From DASYML01 sp036399835 (GTDB lineage: Bacteria; Acidobacteriota; Blastocatellia; Pyrinomonadales; Pyrinomonadaceae), in NCBI GenBank assembly GCA_036399835.1, contig DASWMI010000026.1:1-64000 (forward strand): a stretch of DNA of 64,000 bases, in the 5' to 3' direction. The notes beneath the pieces are model-generated. The model did no database searches. It saw only the letters and a list, made by a program, of their open reading frames with translations, and was not told the origin of the DNA. A program made the translations under genes and the position numbers. How positions within the stretch are numbered: the stretch's first letter is position 1; each line of letters opens with the position of its first letter. This document shows, in pieces, positions 23,849 through 31,170 of this stretch.

Positions 23849-25432
23849 ATGGCATCAAGACCAAAAGAGCAGCCTGGCCCGGAGATGACGCAGACCAAGC
23901 TCGACCTGCTCAGGCAGCGCGAGCGGCTGGCCGAAGAGGGCGGCGGCGCTGCGCGTATAGAGAAACAGCATGCGGCTGGCAAGCTGACCGCGCGCGAGCG
24001 TATAGAGTTTCTGCTAGACGAAGAGAGCTTTGAGGAGTTCGACAAGCTCGTCGTTCATCGCTCACGCGACTTCGGTCTGGACCAACAGCTTTTTCCTGGC
24101 GACGGCGTGATTACCGGTCACGGGCTGGTTGATGGTCGCCGAGTCTTCATCTTCGCACAGGATTTTACAGTCTTCGGCGGCTCGCTTTCGGAAACGCACG
24201 CGGAGAAAATCTGTAAGGTGATGGACCTCGCGATGAAGGTCGGTGCCCCGATCATAGGGCTTAACGATTCCGGCGGCGCGCGTATACAGGAGGGTGTTGT
24301 CAGCCTGGGCGGCTACGCGGACATCTTTCTGCGCAATACTCTGGCGAGCGGCGTCATTCCGCAGATTAGCTGCATCATGGGACCATGCGCGGGCGGCGCT
24401 GTCTACAGCCCTGCGATTACGGATTTCAACGTGATGGTCAAGGACACGTCCTACATGTTCATCACAGGCCCGGATGTGGTCAAGACCGTGACGCACGTTG
24501 ACGTGACGAAGGAAGAGCTGGGCGGAGCCGTGACACATAACCGCATCTCAGGCGTCGCACATTTCGCTGCCGATTCGGACGAGCACGCACTACGCATGGT
24601 CCGCGAGCTGCTCTCTTTTATTCCCTCCAACAACATGGAAGACCCGCCGCGCCTCGCTCCCGCAGACCCTGTCGAGCGGGTTGACGCGGCGCTCAACTCC
24701 ATCGTCCCGGAAGAGTCCAACCAGCCTTACGATATTCGCGATGTGATTCACACGGTAGTTGACGAGCACTACTTTTTTGAGGTCCATCAACACTACGCGC
24801 CGAATATCGTCGTCGGCTTTGCGCGCCTCGGCGGACGCTCCGTCGGCATGGTCGCCAACCAGCCTGCCTATCTCGCCGGGGTGCTCGATATAGACGCTTC
24901 GATTAAAGGCGCTCGCTTTGTGCGCTTCTGCGACTGCTTCAATATTCCGCTCATCACCTTTGAGGACGTGCCGGGCTTTCTGCCGGGCGTGGCCCAGGAA
25001 CACGGCGGCATCATACGCCACGGCGCAAAACTCCTCTACGCCTTTGCCGAAGCGACCGTCCCCAAGATTACAGTCATCACACGCAAGGCTTACGGCGGCG
25101 CGTACTGCGTCATGGCCTCAAAGCATATCCGCACGGACATCAACCTCGCCTGGCCCTCCGCAGAGATTGCGGTCATGGGTGCGGAAGGAGCCGTCGGCGT
25201 CCTCTACCGCCGCGAGATTAACGAGGCTGAAGACAAGGAAGCTGCCCGCCGCGCGCGCATCTCTGAGTTGGAAGAGAAATTTGCCAGCCCCTATGTCGCC
25301 GCCGAGCGCGGCTTTATAGATGAAGTCATAGAGCCTGCACAGACACGGCCCAAACTAATCCGCGCACTCAAGCTCCTTGAGAACAAGCGCGACACGAATC
25401 CAGCTAAAAAGCACGGGAATATTCCGCTTTAA
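23849..25432 (+). CDS. Acyl-CoA carboxylase carboxyltransferase (propionyl-CoA carboxylase beta type)
   Basis: A 527-residue biotin-dependent carboxyltransferase with both crotonase-like halves. Blocks are KQHAAGKLTARERIEFLLDE, FAQDFTVFGGSLSETHAEKI, GLNDSGGARIQEGV and MGPCAGGAVYSPAITDF. MFITGPDVVKTVTHVDVTKEELGG, FEDVPGFLPGVAQEHGGIIRHGAKLLYA and RKAYGGAYCVMASK follow. This is the PccB/MmdA type, giving methylmalonyl-CoA from propionyl-CoA or working in decarboxylation. No biotin carboxylase or carrier gene is in the window, so the partner is encoded elsewhere. ATG at 23849 without clear Shine-Dalgarno; 23885 is an alternative. Ends before a terminator at 25514. Confidence 0.93.
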   Translation: MASRPKEQPGPEMTQTKLDLLRQRERLAEEGGGAARIEKQHAAGKLTARERIEFLLDEESFEEFDKLVVHRSRDFGLDQQLFPGDGVITGHGLVDGRRVFIFAQDFTVFGGSLSETHAEKICKVMDLAMKVGAPIIGLNDSGGARIQEGVVSLGGYADIFLRNTLASGVIPQISCIMGPCAGGAVYSPAITDFNVMVKDTSYMFITGPDVVKTVTHVDVTKEELGGAVTHNRISGVAHFAADSDEHALRMVRELLSFIPSNNMEDPPRLAPADPVERVDAALNSIVPEESNQPYDIRDVIHTVVDEHYFFEVHQHYAPNIVVGFARLGGRSVGMVANQPAYLAGVLDIDASIKGARFVRFCDCFNIPLITFEDVPGFLPGVAQEHGGIIRHGAKLLYAFAEATVPKITVITRKAYGGAYCVMASKHIRTDINLAWPSAEIAVMGAEGAVGVLYRREINEAEDKEAARRARISELEEKFASPYVAAERGFIDEVIEPAQTRPKLIRALKLLENKRDTNPAKKHGNIPL

Positions 25433-25513
25433 TCTTTGACTTTCAAGGCCGGTTTGATAAACGGGCCGCCCCCCTCCGTTTGAAAGAGCAAAAGATTCAG
25501 GCTCAATAAAATA

Positions 25514-25549
25514 GAGGGAGCGGGAAATCGCTTGATCGTCCGCTCCCTC
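25514..25549. terminator. Bidirectional terminator between convergent genes
   Basis: GAGGGAGCGG (25514-25523) pairs perfectly with CCGCTCCCTC (25540-25549) across a 16-nt loop, followed by ATTTATTCTTATTTT. Situated between the carboxyltransferase gene and the converging 25577-26089 gene. Confidence 0.75.
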
Positions 25550-25576
25550 ATTTATTCTTATTTTGCCGTCTGCGAT

Positions 25577-26089
25577 TTAGTAGCCGTTATAGCCAGCATC
25601 GTAGCCGTTCTCGAAAGCCATACGGAAATATCTGCGATACAACTCCCTGTCGCCATAGCGTGAGTTGTAATCTTTCGTCGCCTTCTGGTATTCGCCCTCG
25701 TCACGGAACTCGTAACGGTTGCCCTTGCGACGGTCTTTGCGGCCTGCCTCTATCCCGTTATTATAACCGGCGTTGAGAGCCGTCTGGCGAAGTTGGAAAG
25801 AACCGCCATAGTCCGGATAATCATCCTGGCTACGCCCGCCGCGCCGATTTCGCCTGCGCCCATCACGGTCACGGTCGCGGTCACGATCACGCCGCCACTG
25901 GTCATCGTCATCGCGCCGTCTCTGGTCGGCTCTATCCAAACGCCCGTCGCGCGCGTCATGCCCGTTAACGAAGATATTCGTCGGCTTGCCACGGCCCTGT
26001 GCGGCGAAAGTGACTCCGGGCAAAACCAGAAATAGTCCCAGCGCCAGCATTAGCACCCTGTTTAATAATCCATGACCATTGCTTTTCAT
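25577..26089 (-). CDS. Secreted Arg/Asp-rich protein of unknown function
   Basis: A 170-residue exported protein. A signal peptide (LLNRVLMLALGLFLVLPGVTFAAQG) leads to a mature part with a strongly charged low-complexity region of alternating Arg-Asp (RDRDRDRDRD near residue 70, DNA hexamer repeats around 25870-25895). The C-terminal half is rich in Tyr and Gly, with repeated G-Y and G-spaced elements (ALNAGYNNGIEAGRKD, FENGYDAGYNGY). A similar YREGFNEGFLAG element is in the glycine-zipper protein at 29375. The ATG at 26089 has GAGGAGG upstream and is chosen over the longer frame to 26170. Function unknown; the element resembles surface or periplasmic packing motifs. Confidence 0.75.
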   Translation of the reverse strand: MKSNGHGLLNRVLMLALGLFLVLPGVTFAAQGRGKPTNIFVNGHDARDGRLDRADQRRRDDDDQWRRDRDRDRDRDGRRRNRRGGRSQDDYPDYGGSFQLRQTALNAGYNNGIEAGRKDRRKGNRYEFRDEGEYQKATKDYNSRYGDRELYRRYFRMAFENGYDAGYNGY

Positions 26090-26618
26090 CTCGGTCTTCC
26101 TCCTCATCTTCAACTGCCGGATTCGTAACATTTTGCGTCTCAGCAATAACCTCAGGAAAATCAGTAACAAGCGCCATGCCGTAGGCAGTCGAGGATTAAA
26201 TTGCCTGTAAAATCATGCGCCTCTGGCCTCAGTATGGCCCGATTCATACTATTAAGTATGTTTGCAAACCGTATCGTGTCCATACGCTGCACTGTTAATT
26301 CCCCCAGTCTTCTCGCTCGAAAGCCATAGTTCCCCTGTGATATTCAAATGAAAGAAGCGAAAGCTGCTCACCTGCCTGTCAAAAGGCGCCGGAGAGACGG
26401 CTATTCCTGTCGTTATCAGACTCGGAGATAGCGAACGCCACGGTGGATAGAAGGAGGGAGGTAAACAAGATAAACTTTTAGATTAGCTGTCGTCCTGTAA
26501 AGCAATGCCCTATGGTGGATTAGCCTGCTCGATTTTTTGTTAGTCGAGAAAACACATTAACCTTTAGCCTTCCCATAAATTGCTCTGTTGTAGCCTCTCT
26601 GTGAAGAGGCAACAGGAT
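26090..26618. other. 529-bp gap with a dyad cluster and no gene seen
   Basis: Upstream region of the secreted Arg/Asp-rich gene. It holds CATACTATTAAGTATG (26245-26260) abutting GTTTGCAAAC (26260-26269), both perfect dyads, with a further AGTATG at ~26231. A degenerate relative of the 12-mer (CGTTATCAGACTCG) lies near 26410. I see no convincing coding frame or RNA gene. Confidence 0.4.
26245..26269. promoter_or_regulatory. Two adjoining perfect dyads (operator candidate)
   Basis: CATACT-ATTA-AGTATG followed directly by GTTTGCAAAC, about 160 nt upstream of the secreted Arg/Asp-rich gene. Adjacent dyads of different sequence suggest regulator-binding sites. No weak promoter nearby can be placed with confidence. 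Confidence 0.35.
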
Positions 26619-26930
26619 TTAGGCTGCGGACCTGAGCAGGATGGGTCTGGGCTGTTGCCTGACGCGTGTGCGCACAGGGTTTATGACGGGGGGCGCGTCG
26701 TAGTAATAATCCCCGACCAGTTCCCACTTCTCTAAATTGAACTGGCGACGTGCGCCGCATTCCATGCAGACGCGATGTGTCTGGCCTTCGCGTGTAAACG
26801 GGCGGCTCAGCTCCATGTGCCAGCAGCCAAAGATACGTGTCAGCCATCTGGACAGGAAGGCCGCGGGCGCAGCCATCTCCAGGCCGAGGCTTTCCGTCGG
26901 TTGTTTCGAGATTGCGTGTAAAGATTGCAT
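26619..26930 (-). CDS. Small protein with a zinc-ribbon-like cysteine motif
   Basis: 103 residues. It contains a hydrophobic/aromatic stretch FLSRWLTRIFGCWHMELSRPFTREGQTHRVCMECGARRQFN, given here in pieces: GCWH, SRPFTREGQTHRVCMECGARR. The Cys-His followed ~17 residues later by CMEC fits a single metal site. The C-terminus is basic. I recall similar small proteins with a SRPFT...YRxCxxCGxRR core in Acidobacteria, but no function is known. The ATG at 26930 has AGGGAG at 9 nt and is preferred to the TTG at 26978. Stands alone, 259 bp from the VWA gene upstream of it. Confidence 0.7.
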   Translation of the reverse strand: MQSLHAISKQPTESLGLEMAAPAAFLSRWLTRIFGCWHMELSRPFTREGQTHRVCMECGARRQFNLEKWELVGDYYYDAPPVINPVRTRVRQQPRPILLRSAA

Positions 26931-27189
26931 GTGAGCTGTCTCCCTTATCTTCAAAAGCTTGCTTTTTATCGCTTCCAATTACTAACGCGGGAATCCCACA
27001 CAGTTTGAATCAACCTTTATCAGGGCCTCGCTCCTTCTCTTTATCTCGCAGCCAAATGCGGAATCGCGGATAGTTCAAAGATGGACCACGGACTTCAAGC
27101 TGACACGCGTCATCCGGGCAGACTTGCCGGTCAGCATCATCGAGGGGGCAAGAGAGAGGACCGCGAACAGTTGAGACTTAAAGCTTCTC

Positions 27190-28305
27190 TTACTGCTGCC
27201 TGGCGTAGTAGCCCTGACGATAAAGTAGCCGCAGCTTCTGCTTGCGTAGCTGCGGATTTGTAATCTCTATATTGATCCCGCGATATGAGCCGTCGCGCGC
27301 TTTGTTAGAGGGCGAATAGGCGATGAGGTACTGCGAGCGAAGTTCAGACTGTATTTGTGCGAAGGCTGCGCGAAGGTCCGTCTCGTCCCTGGGGAAGAAG
27401 GCGCGACCTCCCGTGCGCTCTGCAACGGCCTTCAGCGCGCCTTCACTGATGCCGTACTCCTGACGATCTCCTATTCCGATGGCATAAATAATAGTGTCGT
27501 TCTTGACGGCGAGGTCTATCGCTTCCTGCCTTTTCGTCGTGCTACTGGTATCTTTGCCGTCTGTCAGGAGGATGATGGCGCGGCGCGTGTGGAGTGTAGT
27601 CTGCGAGGTCACTTCGGTGGTCGTGGCCCAGATGGCATCCCAGATGCCCGTCCATCCTCTGGGGTCTTCCGAAGCATCCAGCGAGTCGGATTCTTCAGGC
27701 GGCGGCACTATCTCTATGCGTGCTATCGCGGCGCGAAGCCTTGCCGGATCGTTTGTCAAAGACTGTTCGAGCGTGGGTTCGCCTGTAAACGAGACAATCG
27801 CGGCCTGGTCTTTTCCTGGCCGAATCACCGCATCAACAAAGCCGCGCGCGGCGGACTTTTCATCCGGCAGCGTCAGTTCCTGAGAGGTACTCGTATCAAT
27901 CAGGATGGCGAGCGAGAGCGGCAGGTCCGTCTCACGCTCGAAGATAAAGATTTCCTGCGGGACGCCATTTTCCAACACCCGCACATCCTCTTTGCGAAGC
28001 GTGGTCACAAAGCGCTTATCTTTATCAATCGCCGTGAACAAAGCGTTCACCAGATCGGTATCAACACGCACCACTTCTTCGTCGGGCGCGGCTGATTCCT
28101 CGCTCTTGCTGGTTTTTGGGGACGCTCCTTGATTCGCATCAGGCTGAGTGATAACCAGAGTCCGGCGCGGGCGTTTTTGATGCGGCTGTTCTGTGGGCGC
28201 TTGCGCGGACGCGGCTGGGGTTTGAAGGAATAGAAGCAACAGGACAGCGCCCAGGACAAAGGCTTGTCGCCATTCAGGAATCGGACGCCGCTTTGACTGG
28301 ACCAC
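27190..28305 (-). CDS. Secreted VWA domain protein (Acidobacterial VWFA-related type), 2 of 3
   Basis: 371 residues. Signal peptide FVLGAVLLLLFLQTPAASAQ, then a Pro/Gln/Lys-rich linker and VVRVDTDLVNALFTAIDKDKRFVTTL...VRVLENG, the N-terminal module of this family. The VWA domain has MIDAS ILIDTSTSQE (D-x-S-T-S), then LLTDGKDTSSTT. It ends SQYLIAYSPSNKARDG and YRQGYYARQQ. GTG start at 28305. It lies 22 nt after the aspartyl protease gene, which follows the glycine-zipper gene by 21 nt. The three form an operon of exported proteins. Confidence 0.88.
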   Translation of the reverse strand: MVQSKRRPIPEWRQAFVLGAVLLLLFLQTPAASAQAPTEQPHQKRPRRTLVITQPDANQGASPKTSKSEESAAPDEEVVRVDTDLVNALFTAIDKDKRFVTTLRKEDVRVLENGVPQEIFIFERETDLPLSLAILIDTSTSQELTLPDEKSAARGFVDAVIRPGKDQAAIVSFTGEPTLEQSLTNDPARLRAAIARIEIVPPPEESDSLDASEDPRGWTGIWDAIWATTTEVTSQTTLHTRRAIILLTDGKDTSSTTKRQEAIDLAVKNDTIIYAIGIGDRQEYGISEGALKAVAERTGGRAFFPRDETDLRAAFAQIQSELRSQYLIAYSPSNKARDGSYRGINIEITNPQLRKQKLRLLYRQGYYARQQ

Positions 28306-28327
28306 TCGCTTTGCCCCCCGGCCAGAC

Positions 28328-29353
28328 TTAATGCTCTCTCGCAGGCGCTATTCTAATCAAACGATGCAGAGGGTCGAAAGACAGCTCGAATGGAGCGAGC
28401 GCTTCGCGTCCGAGCAGTACGGGCGTGCCCGCCTCGACATCCGAAAGCAGTTGCGTAGGGATGCGTTTGAGCATGAGCGAGCCGATTTGAATATTAACCG
28501 GGTTGACGCGGCGCGATGAAAACCTCCCGCCTCCCAGATCGAACGTCCCGCCCCTTTCTCTTCCCCGTTCGGCCTCAATGCCGAATGCGCTCGCAGCGTG
28601 CGCCCCGACAGCCAGCCCGAATCCTGAACCCGTATCAATCAGAGCGCGCTGTCCGTTCGAGAGGACGATATAAGGGCGTCGGCTCTCATGGTCAAAGAGC
28701 CAGGAGACAACGGCGCTTTCGCCAGACGCACCAGTTCTGGTCAAAGGCGTTGCGGCAGGGTCAAAGGCGCGTATCTCGCCCTGAGGCATATCTATGGTGT
28801 AGCCGAGAGGCCAGTAGGCTTCCGTCGGGTCCAGTATGCCGTCAACGCCCGATGGCAGTCGCTCCGTGACCATGACCTGTCCTTTAGCGGGCAGAAGATT
28901 TTCCGCCCCGCCGATAGCAAGCGTGCGCACGAAGGCTTCACGACCCGCAACTGTTCCCGTCCCGCTCAGCCCACTAATCGAGATAGAGCGCCCCGTTTTG
29001 ACTTGCACATGAGCCGCTTGCGCGACATGTGGCGAGAGCAGAGTCGCGCCCGCCCCTGTATCCACGGCAAAATCAAAAGGCCCTGCGCCGTTGACCCAGG
29101 CCCTGATAATCAACCCGCGTCTATCTCCGTCCTTAAAACGAACCGTGCCGGGCAGGAGTCTGCCGCCTGAGATGGCGACGCTGCCGCTGGTCCTGTTCTG
29201 CACAGGCTGCTGCGCGCGACTATGCATCCTCTTCAGACCCTGCAAAAACTTTTGGGCAGCCCCACTGGTTGGAACTGCCCATAAGCTTATTGCCAGAGCG
29301 ATCAAGGAGGCTGAAGCCGCGCCGAGCGCCAAACTCTTCAAGCTACTTTTCAT
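28328..29353 (-). CDS. Exported bilobal retropepsin-like aspartic protease
   Basis: 341 residues with an N-terminal signal or anchor (LALGAASASLIALAISLWAV). Two aspartyl-protease lobes are visible. The first catalytic motif is FAVDTGAGATLL (Asp ~98) with GLSGTGTVAG as flap region. The second is ALIDTGSGFGLAV (Asp ~240), ending VLLGREALAPFELSFD. Single-domain bacterial retropepsins dimerise; two DTG motifs in one chain suggest an internal dimer, as in pepsins. Substrate unknown. Its operon partners are a glycine-zipper protein upstream and a VWA protein downstream, so processing of surface proteins is a possibility, not a demonstrated role. Confidence 0.85.
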   Translation of the reverse strand: MKSSLKSLALGAASASLIALAISLWAVPTSGAAQKFLQGLKRMHSRAQQPVQNRTSGSVAISGGRLLPGTVRFKDGDRRGLIIRAWVNGAGPFDFAVDTGAGATLLSPHVAQAAHVQVKTGRSISISGLSGTGTVAGREAFVRTLAIGGAENLLPAKGQVMVTERLPSGVDGILDPTEAYWPLGYTIDMPQGEIRAFDPAATPLTRTGASGESAVVSWLFDHESRRPYIVLSNGQRALIDTGSGFGLAVGAHAASAFGIEAERGRERGGTFDLGGGRFSSRRVNPVNIQIGSLMLKRIPTQLLSDVEAGTPVLLGREALAPFELSFDPLHRLIRIAPAREH

Positions 29354-29374
29354 CGCACAAGTTGAGAACGAACG

Positions 29375-29971
29375 TTAGTAACGGCGACTCCTGTTGCGTA
29401 TCTTGTAGGTGTAGAGCGCAGAGCCGCCAGCGCCTGCCAGCGCGCCAATCGCAGCGCCCTTCTTGCCGCCAAGCAGTCCACCGATGATAGCGCCGCCGCC
29501 CGTGCCCGCCGCGACCGTCAGCTTATCGCGGTGTTTCTGCCAGAAAGAGCGACCACGACGCTGTTCGCCATAGTCATAGTAAGCCCTGCGTGAAGAGCTG
29601 GAGCTGGCATAACGAGTACGACCGGTCGAACGATAAACGACGCGCGTGGCCGTTCCGGTGCGCGCGTTCTGCGCCGAGCGAGCGGTTGTCTGCGTGCCCG
29701 CGAGGAAACCTTCGTTGAAGCCTTCGCGATAGGCAGCCTGCTCGCCTGTGACCTCGGAAGTGACCTGGTTGTTATCGGCCAGTTGCGTATTCAACTCGGC
29801 AGTTTTGTCCTTTGCGTTCCTGTCTACGAGCTGATTTGAAGTGTCAGCAGCGGTTGTCGCCGCAGGGTTGCCGGCAGCGCTCCCCGAAGGGCGCATAAAC
29901 GCGCCGACCGTGCCGCCGACCAGAGCAGCAACCAGTGCTACGGGTAGTAAAACTTTTTTGGTGTCGACCAT
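29375..29971 (-). CDS. Glycine-zipper envelope protein
   Basis: 198 residues. N-terminal hydrophobic segment VLLPVALVAALVGGTVGAF (anchor or signal), then a polar Thr/Ala/Asn-rich region with YREGFNEGFLAG. An Arg/Ser/Tyr basic stretch follows. Near the C-terminus is a glycine zipper (GGGAIIGGLLGGKKGAAIGA, then LAGAGGSALYTYK) that would insert in a membrane. YMGG/Omp-like glycine zippers occur in outer-membrane and stress-related lipoproteins. AAGGAG precedes the ATG. First gene of the three-gene operon with the aspartic protease and a VWA protein. Confidence 0.78.
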   Translation of the reverse strand: MVDTKKVLLPVALVAALVGGTVGAFMRPSGSAAGNPAATTAADTSNQLVDRNAKDKTAELNTQLADNNQVTSEVTGEQAAYREGFNEGFLAGTQTTARSAQNARTGTATRVVYRSTGRTRYASSSSSRRAYYDYGEQRRGRSFWQKHRDKLTVAAGTGGGAIIGGLLGGKKGAAIGALAGAGGSALYTYKIRNRSRRY

Positions 29972-30470
29972 CTTCAGCTTCTCCTTTGTGCCTCTATATG
30001 ATTCTCAAAATTGCAAAGTGCAGAACTCAGCAGCCATGACAAAAGCAACTCGCATTCCTTTCGTCAATCATCTTTTGATAATAACAGGCTATAGCACACG
30101 GGGTCTCGGATTACACGGGTTTCAGCCTCTTAACAGGTTGTTTAGAATCAATCCGCAATACTCCCGCAACATCTCCTTTCTACTTGAAGCATTTTCTCTT
30201 ACCCTATATGGGATTGTTTAATACACCAAATCCTCAGCCGTTATGTATCCGGATAGCGACCTTGAAATTCCGTGCTTTGTCGAGAGGCGGTAGATAAATA
30301 GGCCGAGCCAAAAATAAAAGAGGGCATCTCTCGTTCGGGCGCGGGTGGACCAGTTCAAAAAGTCTTTGAGAAATCAAGAGCATCGCCCAGACTATTTTTA
30401 TTGACGCTTATTTTAACTCTGCATAGAATGGCAGCCCATCTCAGCTCAGGCTCAAAGGAGGGCTTGAATC
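29972..30470. other. 499-bp divergent intergenic region
   Basis: Between the glycine-zipper operon (minus) and the GntR-type gene (plus). The GntR promoter is at 30401-30429. Elsewhere I see only moderately AT-rich sequence with no convincing gene, RNA or repeat. Confidence 0.5.
30401..30429 (+). promoter_or_regulatory. Sigma-70-type promoter of the GntR-like gene
   Basis: TTGACG (30401-30406), 17-nt spacer, TAGAAT (30424-30429). The gene's AAAGGAGG ribosome-binding site and ATG (30471) follow ~40 nt downstream. Confidence 0.65.
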
Positions 30471-30806
30471 ATGACGCGAAAAGTTCGGGTCAATCGTTCT
30501 GGACCGGAATCGCTGACCAGGCAGATTACTGACCAGCTCACGAATCTGATTGAGGCCGGAGCGCTCGCGGCGGGCAGTATGCTACCGAGCGAGCGCACCC
30601 TGGCGGACTCGCTCGGCGTGGCGCGCAATGTCGTTCGCCGCAGCTATGATTATCTGATGAGCGGCGGCTACCTGGAGAGCGAGGGTCGGCGCGGCAAGCG
30701 CGTCCGCCAGGGTAGCTCCAAAAAGAGCGCCAGCCGTCAAGCCTCATCCGCCAAGGGCCGCAAAAAATCGGGCGGCACTGCCAAACCCGGTCGCAAGGGC
30801 AAGTAG
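30471..30806 (+). CDS. Minimal GntR-type winged-helix protein with lysine-rich tail
   Basis: 111 residues. Positions ~12-70 form a GntR winged helix: LTRQITDQLTNLIEAGALAAGSMLPSERTLADSLGVARNVVRRSY, quoted by its parts SMLPSERTLADSLGVARNVV and RSYDYLMSGGYLE. GntR regulators normally carry a C-terminal effector domain of 100 residues or more. Here the remaining 40 residues are a low-complexity basic tail (16 Lys/Arg, with KKSAS, KGRKKSGG and KPGRKGK), like a histone H1 or nucleoid-protein tail. Good promoter and AAAGGAGG site upstream. It could be a ligand-independent repressor or a DNA-architectural protein. Confidence 0.82.
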   Translation: MTRKVRVNRSGPESLTRQITDQLTNLIEAGALAAGSMLPSERTLADSLGVARNVVRRSYDYLMSGGYLESEGRRGKRVRQGSSKKSASRQASSAKGRKKSGGTAKPGRKGK

Positions 30807-31170
30807 CAGGCTTGGAATCAACCCCGCCATCCGAACTCAGATGCTCTCTTGAGCCGCGCCATTAAGGGCGCTCTTATCCCATGCTCTTTTTGCGCTGGCC
30901 CCTCCCTCAACGCTCTGTGGCGCAGCCAGCGCGAGGCAGAATTGACTAACTACCTGACAAGCTATATTCTCGACTTGCCTACATAGTATGACTTTGCAGG
31001 GCCTTTGGAAGAGCCTTCGACAAAGTTTTTCCTGTTATTTGTTGACCGGATGCTACCCTTTAAATACCTAACTCTTCGGCGCCGGGGGACGCGGAAGACG
31101 AGTCCTCATCTGACTCTCTCAGAGCGATTGTGACCTGAACATTGTCCGTAGCGGAAACAGTTTTTGATGT
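30807..31170. other. 364-bp region with hairpins and the kinase promoter
   Basis: Two hairpin candidates follow the GntR-like gene: GCGCC/GGCGC (30856-30871) and GCGCTGGC (30892-30899) with GCCAGCGC (30925-30932). The promoter for the kinase gene is at 30942-30970. No coding frame is convincing. Confidence 0.45.
30942..30970 (+). promoter_or_regulatory. Promoter candidate for the large kinase gene
   Basis: TTGACT (30942-30947), 17-nt spacer, TATTCT (30965-30970), about 200 nt upstream of the kinase ATG. A shorter-spaced TATATT overlaps. Confidence 0.45.

Noticed and set aside
25750..25995. Long frames on both strands over the Arg/Asp-rich region
   Set aside because: They are by-products of the hexamer DNA repeat that encodes the RD run; only the minus-strand frame with a signal peptide and ribosome-binding site is credible.
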